Source: Phaeobacter cretensis (lineage in GTDB: Bacteria; Pseudomonadota; Alphaproteobacteria; Rhodobacterales; Rhodobacteraceae). From it: a stretch of 64,000 nt of DNA. The stretch covers positions 2,976,001-3,040,000 of the forward strand of contig NZ_JBKBEU010000001.1 in the NCBI RefSeq assembly GCF_047372505.1, read 5' to 3'. Position numbers and translations under genes: made by a program. The notes beneath the pieces were generated by a model, which worked only from the letters and a program-made list of their open reading frames with translations, did no database searches and had not been told where the DNA came from. Of this stretch, positions 1 through 8,706 are shown piece by piece (position 1 is the stretch's first letter; the number at the start of each line of letters is the position of its first letter).

Positions 1-627
1 GCAACAGTCAGTTTTGTTGCAATTCAGGGGAAGCTTCGGTGCTATTAGGGCGTCTTTCGAGTCTGAGTGCTGATTCAGGCCTTTCCGCATTGAAACGGTT
101 TGGCCAAGCAGTCCAGCAATCCCATTCAGAAAAAACTCCTACAAAGAGAGACTCCTACAAAGAGAGAAGGGGAGGCTTTGAGCTGCAATAGCGGAGTTGA
201 GTGCGTCACCCCGGCCCGGGCGCACTTCTAGCAAAACGGGTGTAGCCAACGATATTTCACCCTTCTCAGTGCAGTGCATGAAACAGGTGCTTTGTAAATC
301 ATCACCAGGCTGCCTAAAGTAAACACTGAACGGATCTTCAATTTGGTACCGGACACTATAGATAGCCTGCACTTCACTAGTGCTGCCTACGACCGAAACG
401 TCTACTCCGGTGTCGGCCAAATAAGCCGACCAACCTCCTTCAAGAACGGTGGCCGCGGAGCAAGTAGGATACTCTCACCGTGGAAGTCAAAAGCCTCCAA
501 TGAAATTGCTGCACTATTGTCGTCTGCTAGTGAAACCGAGAGGGTAAAGCACGATCCGCGTTCACTTCTCTATCGACGCTGATCGTACACGCGGAGCAAG
601 GTCTGTTTCTCGGACAACTGGCTCAAG
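1..627. other. Island segment without a confident gene
   Basis: I see no gene I can defend here. Short open frames exist on both strands (minus 139-420, plus 343-582), but neither shows a recognisable motif or a clear ribosome binding site, and they overlap each other. The stretch lies inside the island whose integrase is at 2848-3879, so degraded accessory genes are plausible. The only structure noted is a 16-bp tandem duplication at 135-166. Confidence 0.5.
135..166. repeat. 16-bp perfect tandem duplication
   Basis: The unit ACTCCTACAAAGAGAG occurs twice head to tail (135-150 and 151-166). Two exact copies suggest a recent slippage duplication. It lies in a stretch with no convincing gene, so no function is assigned. 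Confidence 0.85.
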
Positions 628-837
628 ATGCGCCGATGGGAGAAAGGGCTTGCCCAGATACAAGCGGACCGCGAGAAGGCACGAGAGGCCGAAGCCAAAG
701 GTCGTGCCAGCCTCACCGAGTGGATCCACGAACGCCTTCCCCTGTGCCGCCACATTACAAACCGGCAGATCGAGGACTTGATCGCGTCAAAGCTGGTCAC
801 GTCTGAGCAAGTTCGAGCTACTGGGCCGCAGGCGTGA
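628..837 (+). CDS. Hypothetical small protein or gene fragment
   Basis: A 69-codon frame rich in charged residues: a helical Lys/Glu/Ala-rich first half, then a segment reading LTEWIHERLPLCRHITNRQI. The same frame is open back to a TGA near 583, so the ATG at 628 may be internal to a truncated gene. It ends just before the hipBA operators. I do not recognise the family. The composition looks coding, but no ribosome binding site settles a start. It may be a 5'-truncated remnant of an island gene. Confidence 0.3.
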   Translation: MRRWEKGLAQIQADREKAREAEAKGRASLTEWIHERLPLCRHITNRQIEDLIASKLVTSEQVRATGPQA

Positions 838-851
838 TTGCGGTTGAAATA

Positions 852-921
852 TTACGCGGTAGCGTAAAAATTAGATATTTACGTTGCAGCGTAATTCGGT
901 TTGATTTACGCTGTGTCGTAA
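852..921 (+). promoter_or_regulatory. Three hipBA operator repeats, 27-bp period
   Basis: Three 16-bp inverted repeats of the form TTACG-N6-CGTAA lie at 852-867, 879-894 and 906-921. Their starts are exactly 27 bp apart, about 2.5 helical turns. The third overlaps the Shine-Dalgarno sequence AAAGGAG of hipB (start 935). Direct observation: the sequence and spacing. Known for the family: HipB dimers bind several palindromic operators before hipBA and repress it, with HipA as co-repressor. Inference: these are the autoregulatory operators of this pair. Confidence 0.85.
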
Positions 922-934
922 AAGGAGCCACATC

Positions 935-1180
935 ATGGACCTCACAGCACGAACGGCCGAGCAGATCGGGGAGGCACTTCGCCGGACGCGCAAAGCGCGC
1001 GGCTGGACCCAAAGCGATATCAGTGCGCGCACGAATTTGCGCGTCGCGACGATTTCGTCACTGGAGAATGGCGACGCAGGAACCAAGCTCGCCACGGTAC
1101 TCGCCGTCATGGCGGCACTTGGGCTTGAGTTCCGATTGGTGGAGCGTGGTGGCTCGCTTGAGATAGAGGATATCTTCTGA
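935..1180 (+). CDS. hipB: HipB-like XRE-family antitoxin
   Basis: An 81-residue protein that is almost entirely one XRE helix-turn-helix domain (about residues 10-65, with the core TQSDISARTNLRVATISSLE), the usual size for HipB. It should bind the operators at 852-921 and neutralise the HipA kinase. The ATG at 935 follows the strong ribosome binding site AAAGGAG at 920-926. Its TGA overlaps the hipA ATG (TGATG at 1178-1182), typical of translational coupling in a toxin-antitoxin pair. The short C-terminal tail (EIEDIF) is where HipB proteins usually carry the part subject to proteolysis or HipA contact, though this is inferred by position only. Confidence 0.88.
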   Translation: MDLTARTAEQIGEALRRTRKARGWTQSDISARTNLRVATISSLENGDAGTKLATVLAVMAALGLEFRLVERGGSLEIEDIF

Positions 1181-2472
1181 TGGCCAAACACGGGCGTAGT
1201 GGCACGATGCAGGTGCTTCTGAATAGAAGGCTGGTGGGGGCTTTGCGTCTCGCTGGTTCAGGCGCGATCAGCTTTACCTACGATCACGACTGGCTGTCCT
1301 GGGAACACGCCATGCCCATCTCGCAGTCACTGCCTTTGCGTGAAGAGGCACACCAGGGTGGCCCTGTTATTGCCTACCTAGAAAACCTGCTACCGGACAA
1401 TCAGGCGATACGCGAGCGCGTTGCCGCTCGGGTGCGTGCAGGCGGCACGGACGCGTGGCACATGCTGGAGAAGATTGGACGCGATTGCGTGGGGGCCTTG
1501 CAGTTCGTTTCGGGTGATATCCCCGAGGTTGGCGCACTCGAGGGAGAGCCCGTATCTGAGGCACAGATTGCGGATATGTTACGCAACCTCGCAAGCGCAC
1601 CCCTTGGCTTGGATGAGGAAGACGACTTCCGCATTTCGATCGCTGGGGCGCAGGAGAAAACGGCGCTGCTACGCCACGAGGGCGTGTGGATCCGCCCATC
1701 GGGACTCACCCCCACAACCCATATCCTCAAGACCCAGCTTGGCGTTCTGCCTGCCGGGATCGATTTGTCCGACAGCGTCGAGAACGAGTTTTTCTGCATG
1801 AGTTTTTGCCGTGTCATGGGCATGGATGTCGCGGAGGTCGAGATTGTCAATTTCGAAGATGTGCGCAGCCTTGTTGTGACCCGGTTCGATCGGCGCTGGA
1901 CCAAAGATGGCCGGTTGATCCGCCTCCCACAGGAAGATTTTTGTCAGGCGCTCTCGGTCCCTCCCAGCCAGAAATATCAAATGGATGGTGGGCCTGGGAT
2001 AACCGGAGGGATCGGGCTGCTGACGGGCAGTGACGATCCCGAGGCGGATCAGCGGGTGTTCTTCCGCGCGCAGGTGCTGTTCTGGCTTTTAGGGGCGACG
2101 GACGGGCATGCGAAGAATTTCAGCATTGCATTGCGCCCTGGCGGTTTCCGCATGACCCCGCTTTATGACGTGCTGAGCGCACAGAAAGCCGTGGATGACG
2201 GTCAAATACGTCAAAACCGGATGCGCCTCGCAATGGCGGTCGACGGTCATTACCGGATCAACGAGGTGGTGCCGCGCCATTTCCTGCTGGCTGCGAAGGC
2301 GGCAGGTTTTGGTGTGGCGCTGGCGGAAGAGGTCTTGTCGGGCATTGCGTCTGAGCTTGAACCCGCCTTGGACAAGACACTAGAAGAACTGCCGGATGGG
2401 TTTCCACAGCCATTGGCGGAAGCCATTGCCGCTGGCGTGCGACGTCGGGCGATAGCCTTTCATGCCGTATGA
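1180..2472 (+). CDS. hipA: HipA-family Ser/Thr kinase toxin
   Basis: A 430-residue HipA-like kinase of full family length (E. coli HipA is 440). Visible parts: an N-terminal HipA subdomain (about 1-110), the ATP-binding segment SIAGAQEK (about 153-160), the catalytic loop ATDGHAKNF with Asp308 and Asn313, and the metal-binding Asp in PLYD near 330. HipA kinases phosphorylate aminoacyl-tRNA synthetases or other translation factors and arrest growth, so dormancy control is expected here, but the substrate is unknown. All key residues are present, so it is probably active. Its place on an island beside an integrase suggests an element-stabilising addiction module. Confidence 0.92.
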   Translation: MAKHGRSGTMQVLLNRRLVGALRLAGSGAISFTYDHDWLSWEHAMPISQSLPLREEAHQGGPVIAYLENLLPDNQAIRERVAARVRAGGTDAWHMLEKIGRDCVGALQFVSGDIPEVGALEGEPVSEAQIADMLRNLASAPLGLDEEDDFRISIAGAQEKTALLRHEGVWIRPSGLTPTTHILKTQLGVLPAGIDLSDSVENEFFCMSFCRVMGMDVAEVEIVNFEDVRSLVVTRFDRRWTKDGRLIRLPQEDFCQALSVPPSQKYQMDGGPGITGGIGLLTGSDDPEADQRVFFRAQVLFWLLGATDGHAKNFSIALRPGGFRMTPLYDVLSAQKAVDDGQIRQNRMRLAMAVDGHYRINEVVPRHFLLAAKAAGFGVALAEEVLSGIASELEPALDKTLEELPDGFPQPLAEAIAAGVRRRAIAFHAV

Positions 2473-2617
2473 TCCGCAGATCATATTTCCGGTTTATGGT
2501 CGGTAGATCATATCTACTGCGAGCAATCTGCAGGCCCAGTAAAGTAGTTGCAGCGTTCCAGGCCAGCTTTGACGAGCAACCCTAGAGATTGACGGCCAAA
2601 CTCAGATCCACAACGCC

Positions 2618-2851
2618 GTGTTTCTGATTGTTGAACATAAGCGGGCAGCTGTGCCAGACGCGTTGCAAACACCGCTTCAACAAGAAAATTCCTGTCTGAC
2701 GTCGGCGCCTATCCCCGAGGCGCTGCCATCAGGTTGGCAACGCGCGAAGTTCGGGATCAAACCTGATGGCAGCGTCATCGTTGATGCCAACATGGTGGCG
2801 GCCGAGGCAGCTGATGATTTCTTGAATAGTGACTTGAGAATGGGCGAATGA
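2618..2851 (+). CDS. Small protein coupled to the integrase
   Basis: A 77-residue protein whose TGA (2849-2851) overlaps the integrase ATG at 2848 (ATGA). The C-terminal half (LPSGWQRAKFGIKPDGSVIV onward) looks like a conserved globular segment rather than random coding. The first 30 residues are less convincing, and the true start may lie downstream. Small genes coupled directly upstream of integrases in islands often encode excision or transposition helpers, but no helix-turn-helix is evident here, so no function is assigned. Confidence 0.5.
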   Translation: MFLIVEHKRAAVPDALQTPLQQENSCLTSAPIPEALPSGWQRAKFGIKPDGSVIVDANMVAAEAADDFLNSDLRMGE

Positions 2852-3879
2852 CCCGCAAGGGCCTGCCAAAATACGTCTACAATGACAGGGGATATCTTCG
2901 GTTCATTCGGCGTTCGCGTGGCATCTCGGTCATGATGTAAGAGGAAGCGGGCACGCCCGAATTTTGGGATCACTACAATCGCCTGCTGAAGGGAAAGCCA
3001 GCGCCTGCGCCGGTGGAGCGTAACTTTGAGGCGTTAATCCTGAGCTACTACGAGAGCGACGCCTACAAAAAGCCAAAGCCCCCGACGAGATCCGACTATC
3101 GGCGGTACATCAGCCACATTCGTGAAATCTGGACGGAGAAAGACCCGGCCAGGATCGAAACCCATCACATTTACGAATTGCACCGCGCCAATGCGGATCA
3201 CTGGCGGCAAGCCAACTATCTCGTCCAGGTCATGGTCGTCTTGATGAACCACGCCCGTCTGATTGGCTTTATCAAGAAAGAGCATGGGAATCCGGCGAAG
3301 GGCATTCCGCTCTTCAAGCAGCAGAGCGACGGGTGGGAGCCTTGGCCAGACGATGTTCGCGCAGAGTTCGAAGCGCTGTCTTCTGAGCGTGCGCGACTGG
3401 TCTACGAGCTTTGCGTTGGCACAGGCCAGCGAATTGGCGACGTCGTAAAGATGAAGTGGGCACACTTTTCCGGCGAAGGATTCGATTTCACTCAGGGCAA
3501 AACCGACAAGCCGCTGTGGATCCCGCTCACTGATCGCCTAAAGGCCCACCTGGACGGGCTCGAGCGAACGGACGGCACGGTCGTGACTGACGCCAAGGGC
3601 AGGTCGGTCAGCTATCGCATCGTCGCTGAGGAAATGCGCTCCATCAAAAAGAAGATGAAGCACGAAAAGGCGAGTTACTACAAAACGCACGGACTCAGGA
3701 AAAACGCGACGATCGAGCTTTATCTGGCTGGATGTGATGACGAGATGGTCAAGGCTGTTACCGGCCATTCAGGCGTTGAGATGCTCAAAAAGTACGGTGG
3801 GCCGATCCGGCAAAGAGAGCTCGCGAAGCGCGCTCAAGAGGCAAGAAATCAAATGGAACGAAGCAAGACCGAAACGTGA
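2848..3879 (+). pseudogene. int: Tyrosine integrase with in-frame stop
   Basis: The natural start appears to be the ATG at 2848, overlapping the previous gene. It reads 30 codons (MTRKGLPKYVYNDRGYLRF...) and meets TAA at 2938-2940. The same frame then continues without interruption to 3879. The C-terminal catalytic domain is intact: Arg in GTGQRIGD, the HGLRK box, the Arg-proximal His in VTGHSG, and the Tyr nucleophile in LKKYGG. A GTG at 3013 could start a 288-residue protein lacking the arm-binding N-terminus. The gene ends 68 bp from the 3' end of tRNA-Cys, so it is the integrase of this island, probably now defective in site recognition. A sequencing error cannot be excluded. Confidence 0.85.
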
Positions 3880-3947
3880 AAGTTTCAACGATTGTTTCAA
3901 AAATGGCAGTGAAGGATAGAAGGGATGACGCAAGTCATTGATTTTAT

Positions 3948-4021
3948 TGGAGGCGAGTACCGGAATCGAACCGGTGTACACGGATTTGCAATCCGCTGCG
4001 TCACCACTCCGCCAACTCGCC
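3948..4021 (-). tRNA. tRNA-Cys (GCA)
   Basis: Read on the minus strand the sequence folds as a tRNA: acceptor GGCGAGT pairs with ACTCGCC, then a U discriminator and an encoded CCA (3948-3950). The anticodon loop reads ATTGCAAAT, giving anticodon GCA. The T arm CCGG-TTCGAAT-CCGG is canonical. Length is 74 nt. Its 3' end faces the integrase at 2848-3879, the arrangement expected when a tyrosine recombinase uses the 3' part of a tRNA gene as attB and rebuilds it on insertion. I did not see a second copy of the tRNA 3' end in the window, so the other island boundary lies to the left. Confidence 0.95.
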
Positions 4022-4591
4022 TTTTCCCTTAATTCTAAGGTCTTTGTGATGTGCCGAAGCAGCTATCGTGATTCACCTCTAAGCACAAGTCTAAACGGCT
4101 ACTATCTGGTTGTTTCGTTCGTGCGGACCTGGCACCCTTGTTGCACGGGCTACCGCTGATCAGCGCGCTTGACAAAGTTCCTGAGAGATCAAGCGCTAAA
4201 CACGCGCTTACATTCGGTCAGGCAGACTATAGCGGAGTTGATCAATACAGAATTTATGGGGTGTCCTAAGATACCATAGATCGCATTGTTCTTGCCAGCC
4301 AGAGGGCCCGTTGATGCCCGTTGACCGCCTTGACGCAGTATGTGAACGCGCGCGGTGATATGTCTGATCTATTCGGGTAAAGCCATCTACAGATGGTGCG
4401 TCTTCAGTTCTATTTCCCTCAGTTCTATTTCCCTAAGTCTCATGGTAAATCACGCGTTGACGCCGAGCGTGCTTTTATCGGCATCATTTGTCGTCAAAGC
4501 CTACCGCAGGGCGCCCAAAAAGCAGGACGAGGGCGCATGATTGGGCACAAGAATGGGAGACAAATAGGTCATCTTTGACAGATTAGGCCGC
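4022..4591. other. Intergenic stretch beside tRNA-Cys
   Basis: No supported gene. Short frames at 4355-4540 and 4393-4578 lack family features. A 15-bp tandem duplication (TCAGTTCTATTTCCC twice, 4404-4433) sits inside them. The tRNA promoter should lie near its minus-strand 5' end, just right of 4021. Together with the transposase remnant that follows, the stretch reads as scar tissue at an integration hot spot. Confidence 0.5.
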
Positions 4592-4924
4592 ATGCTGGAC
4601 TTGTTCGTGACCATCGCGAGCATCGGCTGCTACATCGACGCAAGGGGGCTGCTCAGCAGCCAGCCCTATTCCGTCTGGCGACTTGAAGACCGGGGCTATC
4701 ATGTTGATTGGTTTAGAAGGTCATTGAAAGACAAAGAGATATGCTCCTGCATCTCTGTCCAAAAGCAACGCAGAACAGGGGTCCGGTTCGACGAGCGGTG
4801 TTACAAACGGCGAAACCGGATCCGAACGGCTAAAGGGCTGGTGGCATGTCGTAACCTATACAACGGCTGCCGAAGGTTTTCCGTGCCCGACGGCCTCGTT
4901 GCAATGGTGATCAATGAGCCCTGA
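4592..4924 (+). pseudogene. Decayed IS5/IS427-type transposase remnant
   Basis: The 110-codon frame contains the C-terminal landmarks of IS5/IS427-family second-frame transposases: LEDRGYHVDWFRRSLKDK (family form LADRGYDADWFR), then GVRFDERCYKRRNRI (family form DKRRYKRRNRIE). The expected continuation GRLKDWRRVATRYDRC is found only as a weak trace in the next frame (GLKGWWHVVTYT), so there is a frameshift near 4830. The N-terminal two thirds and any intact terminal inverted repeats were not found. It is a non-functional insertion-sequence fossil next to the tRNA-Cys integration site. Confidence 0.75.
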
Positions 4925-5127
4925 GCTTAGAGGTCCGCCTTTTATGCGGGCTGCAGCAGATCCGAAGTGACGAGTGCACAGATCACGGAAACACCGGTGG
5001 GTATCGGTAGTTTGGGATTCTTCACGTTTCGTAAAAACAAGTACTTGGGGAACGTGAGCCAAGACACGGCAAATCTCACGGTCGGGATAGACGGCTGGAG
5101 AATGCTGAGTTGCCGCAAGCGCGACCT

Positions 5128-8100
5128 TCACCGCGTTGCAGTTATCAGCCGTCTGACCCTTTCCTGTTGAAATGGAACAAAGAAATTTGCAGGCAGTTCT
5201 CGGGTCATATCGAATTCCGCAAATTCAGCGCCTGGAACGTTCATCTCCTGCGCGGCAATATCTTCGGCATATTTGTTTATGAAATCCGCCTTGAAGCCTT
5301 TTTCGATTTTGACACGCTGTCCCTGAAAACGCCTTTGATAGATGTCGTCTGGTGACCAGGCTTCGGTTTGGATTTGGCGAGCGAGCACCGCTCTGGCGGA
5401 GGCCGTTTCTCCTTTGATCGGATAAACGCCTCCTGGATCGAAAATCTGTACTTTCCAACTATCTTCACCGGTCTGGATGAAAGTGAAGTTGTTGAGATGG
5501 CCGTCCACCCAAATACCGCCTTTATCGTTGATTTGTCGTGCGGCAGCGACGTAAGCGGCGGCTTGGCCTTCTGTCATTTGCCCGCCTTGCTGCTTGACCA
5601 GCGTGTCGGCAAGCGTGCCGGAAAACTCATCGACAAGTTCGAGCACCTGTATCTGATCAAGACCCTCTGCAATCAAGCGTCTCTCATGGACATGTATTGG
5701 TGCAATAACGTCCGGATCAATTGCATCATCACCTAAGAATGAACGGGCCCACCAATCATTTAGAACCTGATTGACGTTGCCAGCTTTGTCGAGACTGATG
5801 CGTACGACTTGTCCATCGCGTCCAACCGCTCGATAGACCCCGTTTATGGCACCATTTCCCATTTTCTCACCCAAGGCGATGACCTGTTCGCCGGCATCTG
5901 TTTGAAAGCGAAAATAGGTGTTGGCTTGAGGCGTCGCGGATGTGGGCAGTGACACATCGGTGGGCGTAATTGGAGCAGCAACCTCCACCGTTTCAAATTC
6001 AACCGGCGTCCTGCGGCGCGGGTCCTTCGAGGGATCGCGTGCACGATAGGTTGTGACCGGATTGTCGGTATCGACAACCACCAAATCGGCAAACTCATCC
6101 ACATCCATGCGGACCACCTGACCGCGAGAGGGATCGAAGAAATCGACGTCTGCCCCTATGCCCCAACGGTCATGCTCGACGTTGGTCACGTATACCCGGC
6201 GTTGCGTCCCTCCGTTAGATTGCAGCTGAACCTCTACGGTCCAGCCACCATCAACAGCGGCTTTGGTCGTAACCATGTTCAGATTGTCAGGTACAAAACT
6301 GGCGACTTCGATGCCTTGCAACTCCATCCGATGCGCGAACACGGCATTTGGAACAGGCTCGGTCCGGCCAAAGGACAAAATACCAGATGAGACTGAAGGC
6401 TGGCCTTCAGACAGGCTCTCTATGGCCATCGTCAAATGGGCGTTGCCCTGCGCTTCGGTGATCGTGCGACCGGTCTGGCGATATACGATGAAGTTTCCGG
6501 CGACGGCATCGGGAGCGTCGGGCGATGCTGCGCGGAAGACCGGCGGCGCTTCGTAGGCCACGCGAGCGGTGTCTCCGAAGGCTGTGATTGGATCCGCCGG
6601 CGCCGCGATTTTAGTGGCACGTCGCGGAGTTGATCGGGGCGTGACACGCACCGAGATGTTCGGTGATTCAGGCAGCGGCAGAAGGCGTGTCGGCGGTTCG
6701 GCATTGACCACGATCTGTCGGCGTTGCGCCTGACGAATGCTGCTTGGAAAACTGTCGGAAATAGTTTCAAACACGTCGATCACTTGGCTTAACCCCGACG
6801 GGTCACGGGCGGTATAGTGTCTGATGTTGGCGGTACGATTGCCTTGCATACGCGCTTTGAAGCTTTGCCCGCGGGAGCCGCCCAACCCATCGGTGAACCG
6901 CGCCACCTTGCCGTTTGTGCCTGACGTATGAAAGCGCAATGGGGCCGAAATCTCGTATACTGTTGCGCCTAGCATCGTAAACTCTGCCGCGACGTCGACG
7001 ATGTTCAGCCAATAGGCTTCATCCGACATTTTATTGCCAAACGCGTCGACGCCGTGAAAAATCGAGAAGACTTTTCCGCCGAGATTGATTGCCGAGAAGC
7101 TATTCACCATCAGGCGGAATCCGTCACGCGTGAAGGTGTCGAACACCGCTTCAAGCTGACGCGCTGAGGCCACCATCAACGCTTCGTCTAGCACCATGCG
7201 TTCCCAAAACACTCTCGGATCGTCCATGTCTTCACCGGCGAAGATCGTCTTGACTAAGTCACGCGCCGATCGCCCAAAATCCGCAAGCTCGGAGGGGCGA
7301 TAGGTTCTTGAAAACCCGTAGTAAATCGCCAGGTTTGTTGAAGCTGAACTCCAGTTTTCTCTGCGCCATTGTATATTTTGAGCGGCCTGTTCCCGGCTTG
7401 TGCGCACTAGACCGGTTGGAAACGTTTCGGCTCCGGGGCCTGCGAAGTAGACGGCGGCTACCGCGATTTTCTGACGTGCGGTCAGTGCGTCCGACAACAT
7501 CAATTCATCGAAACGTCCCAACATCGCCAAGGCATGCCCGGCATTGGGTCCGGATGCGTTTTTGATCGTCGCCTCAAAGCGGTCGGACATCGTGTTATAC
7601 TGGGCAAGCATGATGTCTTCGAAGTTTGCGTACCACTGGACGCGATAGACGACATCGTCACCGATGGAGAAGGTGACTGTTTCGCCTGATGTGCCATCGA
7701 AGTCGACGCAACTGCCTTTCTCACGGGTCGCTGCCAGCTCTTCGGTTGCGAAGTATTCGTTCACCCACTGCCAGGACAGGACCGGAGGATAGAGATAAGG
7801 ATCGTTTGCCCCACAGTTCGGAGCCAACGTCATAGGGTGTCCTAAGGGATGCGCGGCACGTGACAGGCCAATGCCATACCGCATTTCCCTTTCATGAACG
7901 ACGCCTCTGGATTCCAGCATGACAGATGCTGTTTCACCACTTTCGTCACCTGTAATGGTTAGCTCGATACGTCGGCCACGGTCCTCGGCGATCGTTTCAT
8001 CCAGATAGGCTTGCGGGTACATTTTTTGACCGGGCATCGTAGTCAAAACCTGTGGCGTGACGCTCTCACCCTCACGGCGTTTGGCTTCTGGACCGGAAAA

Positions 8101-8706
8101 ACTAACAACCTCCAGACGCTGGGTCGGTGCCCGGCCAACGCCCAGAATAGGATCCAGAGCATAAATCAACTCGCGCGGTTCGCCTTCGCCAACAACTTCG
8201 TGCGATGTAACCTCTCCGGAGTCCGGATCGTATTCCCACCGCACCTCACCTGGCAGGAACGTAAGTTTGAGTGCTGGAGAATGATTGTTGTGATGCACAT
8301 CCAGCTTTGCAGTCCACTTCAGCACACCTTCCAGATCTGCGTGGATCTCTTTGGGGATGGCAGAAGAAATCTCGTTGGCTTTTGGATAGTATTCAAACGT
8401 CGCTGAGAAACGTCCGCCGCTGGGTGCTCGTGTGGCATCTGTTATCCACTTACGCGCTTTCGTATGCAGTTCGATTTCGTCAGAGCGCGCATCGGCCGGA
8501 GCCACAAAGAAGATATACGAACCATCTCCGACCTCAAAATTGGCGTCACCTGTTCTATGCGCGACCTGTTTCCAGCGCCCAATAATTTGATCTCGTGAAA
8601 AAGTATCCGGTTGGGTGGCCAGGTGATCTTCAATGGATTGCGCAGCGGCCGTAACGCCGAGACACGCCGCAAGGAGGGTCGCGGTGATCAGTTTAAAGGT
8701 TTTCAT
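5128..8706 (-). CDS. Exported giant protein with C-terminal kinase-like fold
   Basis: A 1192-residue protein with a signal peptide (MKTFKLITATLLAACLGVTAAAQS). The N-terminal part after it (about 30-180) is beta-rich and the middle is unassigned. From about residue 946 the sequence looks like a protein-kinase fold: a glycine-rich loop GEKMGNGAINGVYRAVG, a strand QVVRIS, a helix with Glu1008, a catalytic loop IWVDGHLNNF (Asp1068, Asn1073, spacing as in HRDLKPxN), and IFDPGG in place of DFG (Asp1090). The usual ATP-anchoring Lys seems to be Arg969. It is last in a minus-strand block after a VWA protein, an SH3-like protein and an acidic orphan, overlapping the latter by 14 bp. Kinase activity is inference, and a pseudokinase or other nucleotide-binding role is possible. 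Confidence 0.7.
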   Translation of the reverse strand: MKTFKLITATLLAACLGVTAAAQSIEDHLATQPDTFSRDQIIGRWKQVAHRTGDANFEVGDGSYIFFVAPADARSDEIELHTKARKWITDATRAPSGGRFSATFEYYPKANEISSAIPKEIHADLEGVLKWTAKLDVHHNNHSPALKLTFLPGEVRWEYDPDSGEVTSHEVVGEGEPRELIYALDPILGVGRAPTQRLEVVSFSGPEAKRREGESVTPQVLTTMPGQKMYPQAYLDETIAEDRGRRIELTITGDESGETASVMLESRGVVHEREMRYGIGLSRAAHPLGHPMTLAPNCGANDPYLYPPVLSWQWVNEYFATEELAATREKGSCVDFDGTSGETVTFSIGDDVVYRVQWYANFEDIMLAQYNTMSDRFEATIKNASGPNAGHALAMLGRFDELMLSDALTARQKIAVAAVYFAGPGAETFPTGLVRTSREQAAQNIQWRRENWSSASTNLAIYYGFSRTYRPSELADFGRSARDLVKTIFAGEDMDDPRVFWERMVLDEALMVASARQLEAVFDTFTRDGFRLMVNSFSAINLGGKVFSIFHGVDAFGNKMSDEAYWLNIVDVAAEFTMLGATVYEISAPLRFHTSGTNGKVARFTDGLGGSRGQSFKARMQGNRTANIRHYTARDPSGLSQVIDVFETISDSFPSSIRQAQRRQIVVNAEPPTRLLPLPESPNISVRVTPRSTPRRATKIAAPADPITAFGDTARVAYEAPPVFRAASPDAPDAVAGNFIVYRQTGRTITEAQGNAHLTMAIESLSEGQPSVSSGILSFGRTEPVPNAVFAHRMELQGIEVASFVPDNLNMVTTKAAVDGGWTVEVQLQSNGGTQRRVYVTNVEHDRWGIGADVDFFDPSRGQVVRMDVDEFADLVVVDTDNPVTTYRARDPSKDPRRRTPVEFETVEVAAPITPTDVSLPTSATPQANTYFRFQTDAGEQVIALGEKMGNGAINGVYRAVGRDGQVVRISLDKAGNVNQVLNDWWARSFLGDDAIDPDVIAPIHVHERRLIAEGLDQIQVLELVDEFSGTLADTLVKQQGGQMTEGQAAAYVAAARQINDKGGIWVDGHLNNFTFIQTGEDSWKVQIFDPGGVYPIKGETASARAVLARQIQTEAWSPDDIYQRRFQGQRVKIEKGFKADFINKYAEDIAAQEMNVPGAEFAEFDMTRELPANFFVPFQQERVRRLITATR

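Noticed and set aside
4355..4578. Two overlapping short frames right of tRNA-Cys
   Set aside because: No ribosome binding site or family match; contain a slippage repeat; likely non-coding debris.
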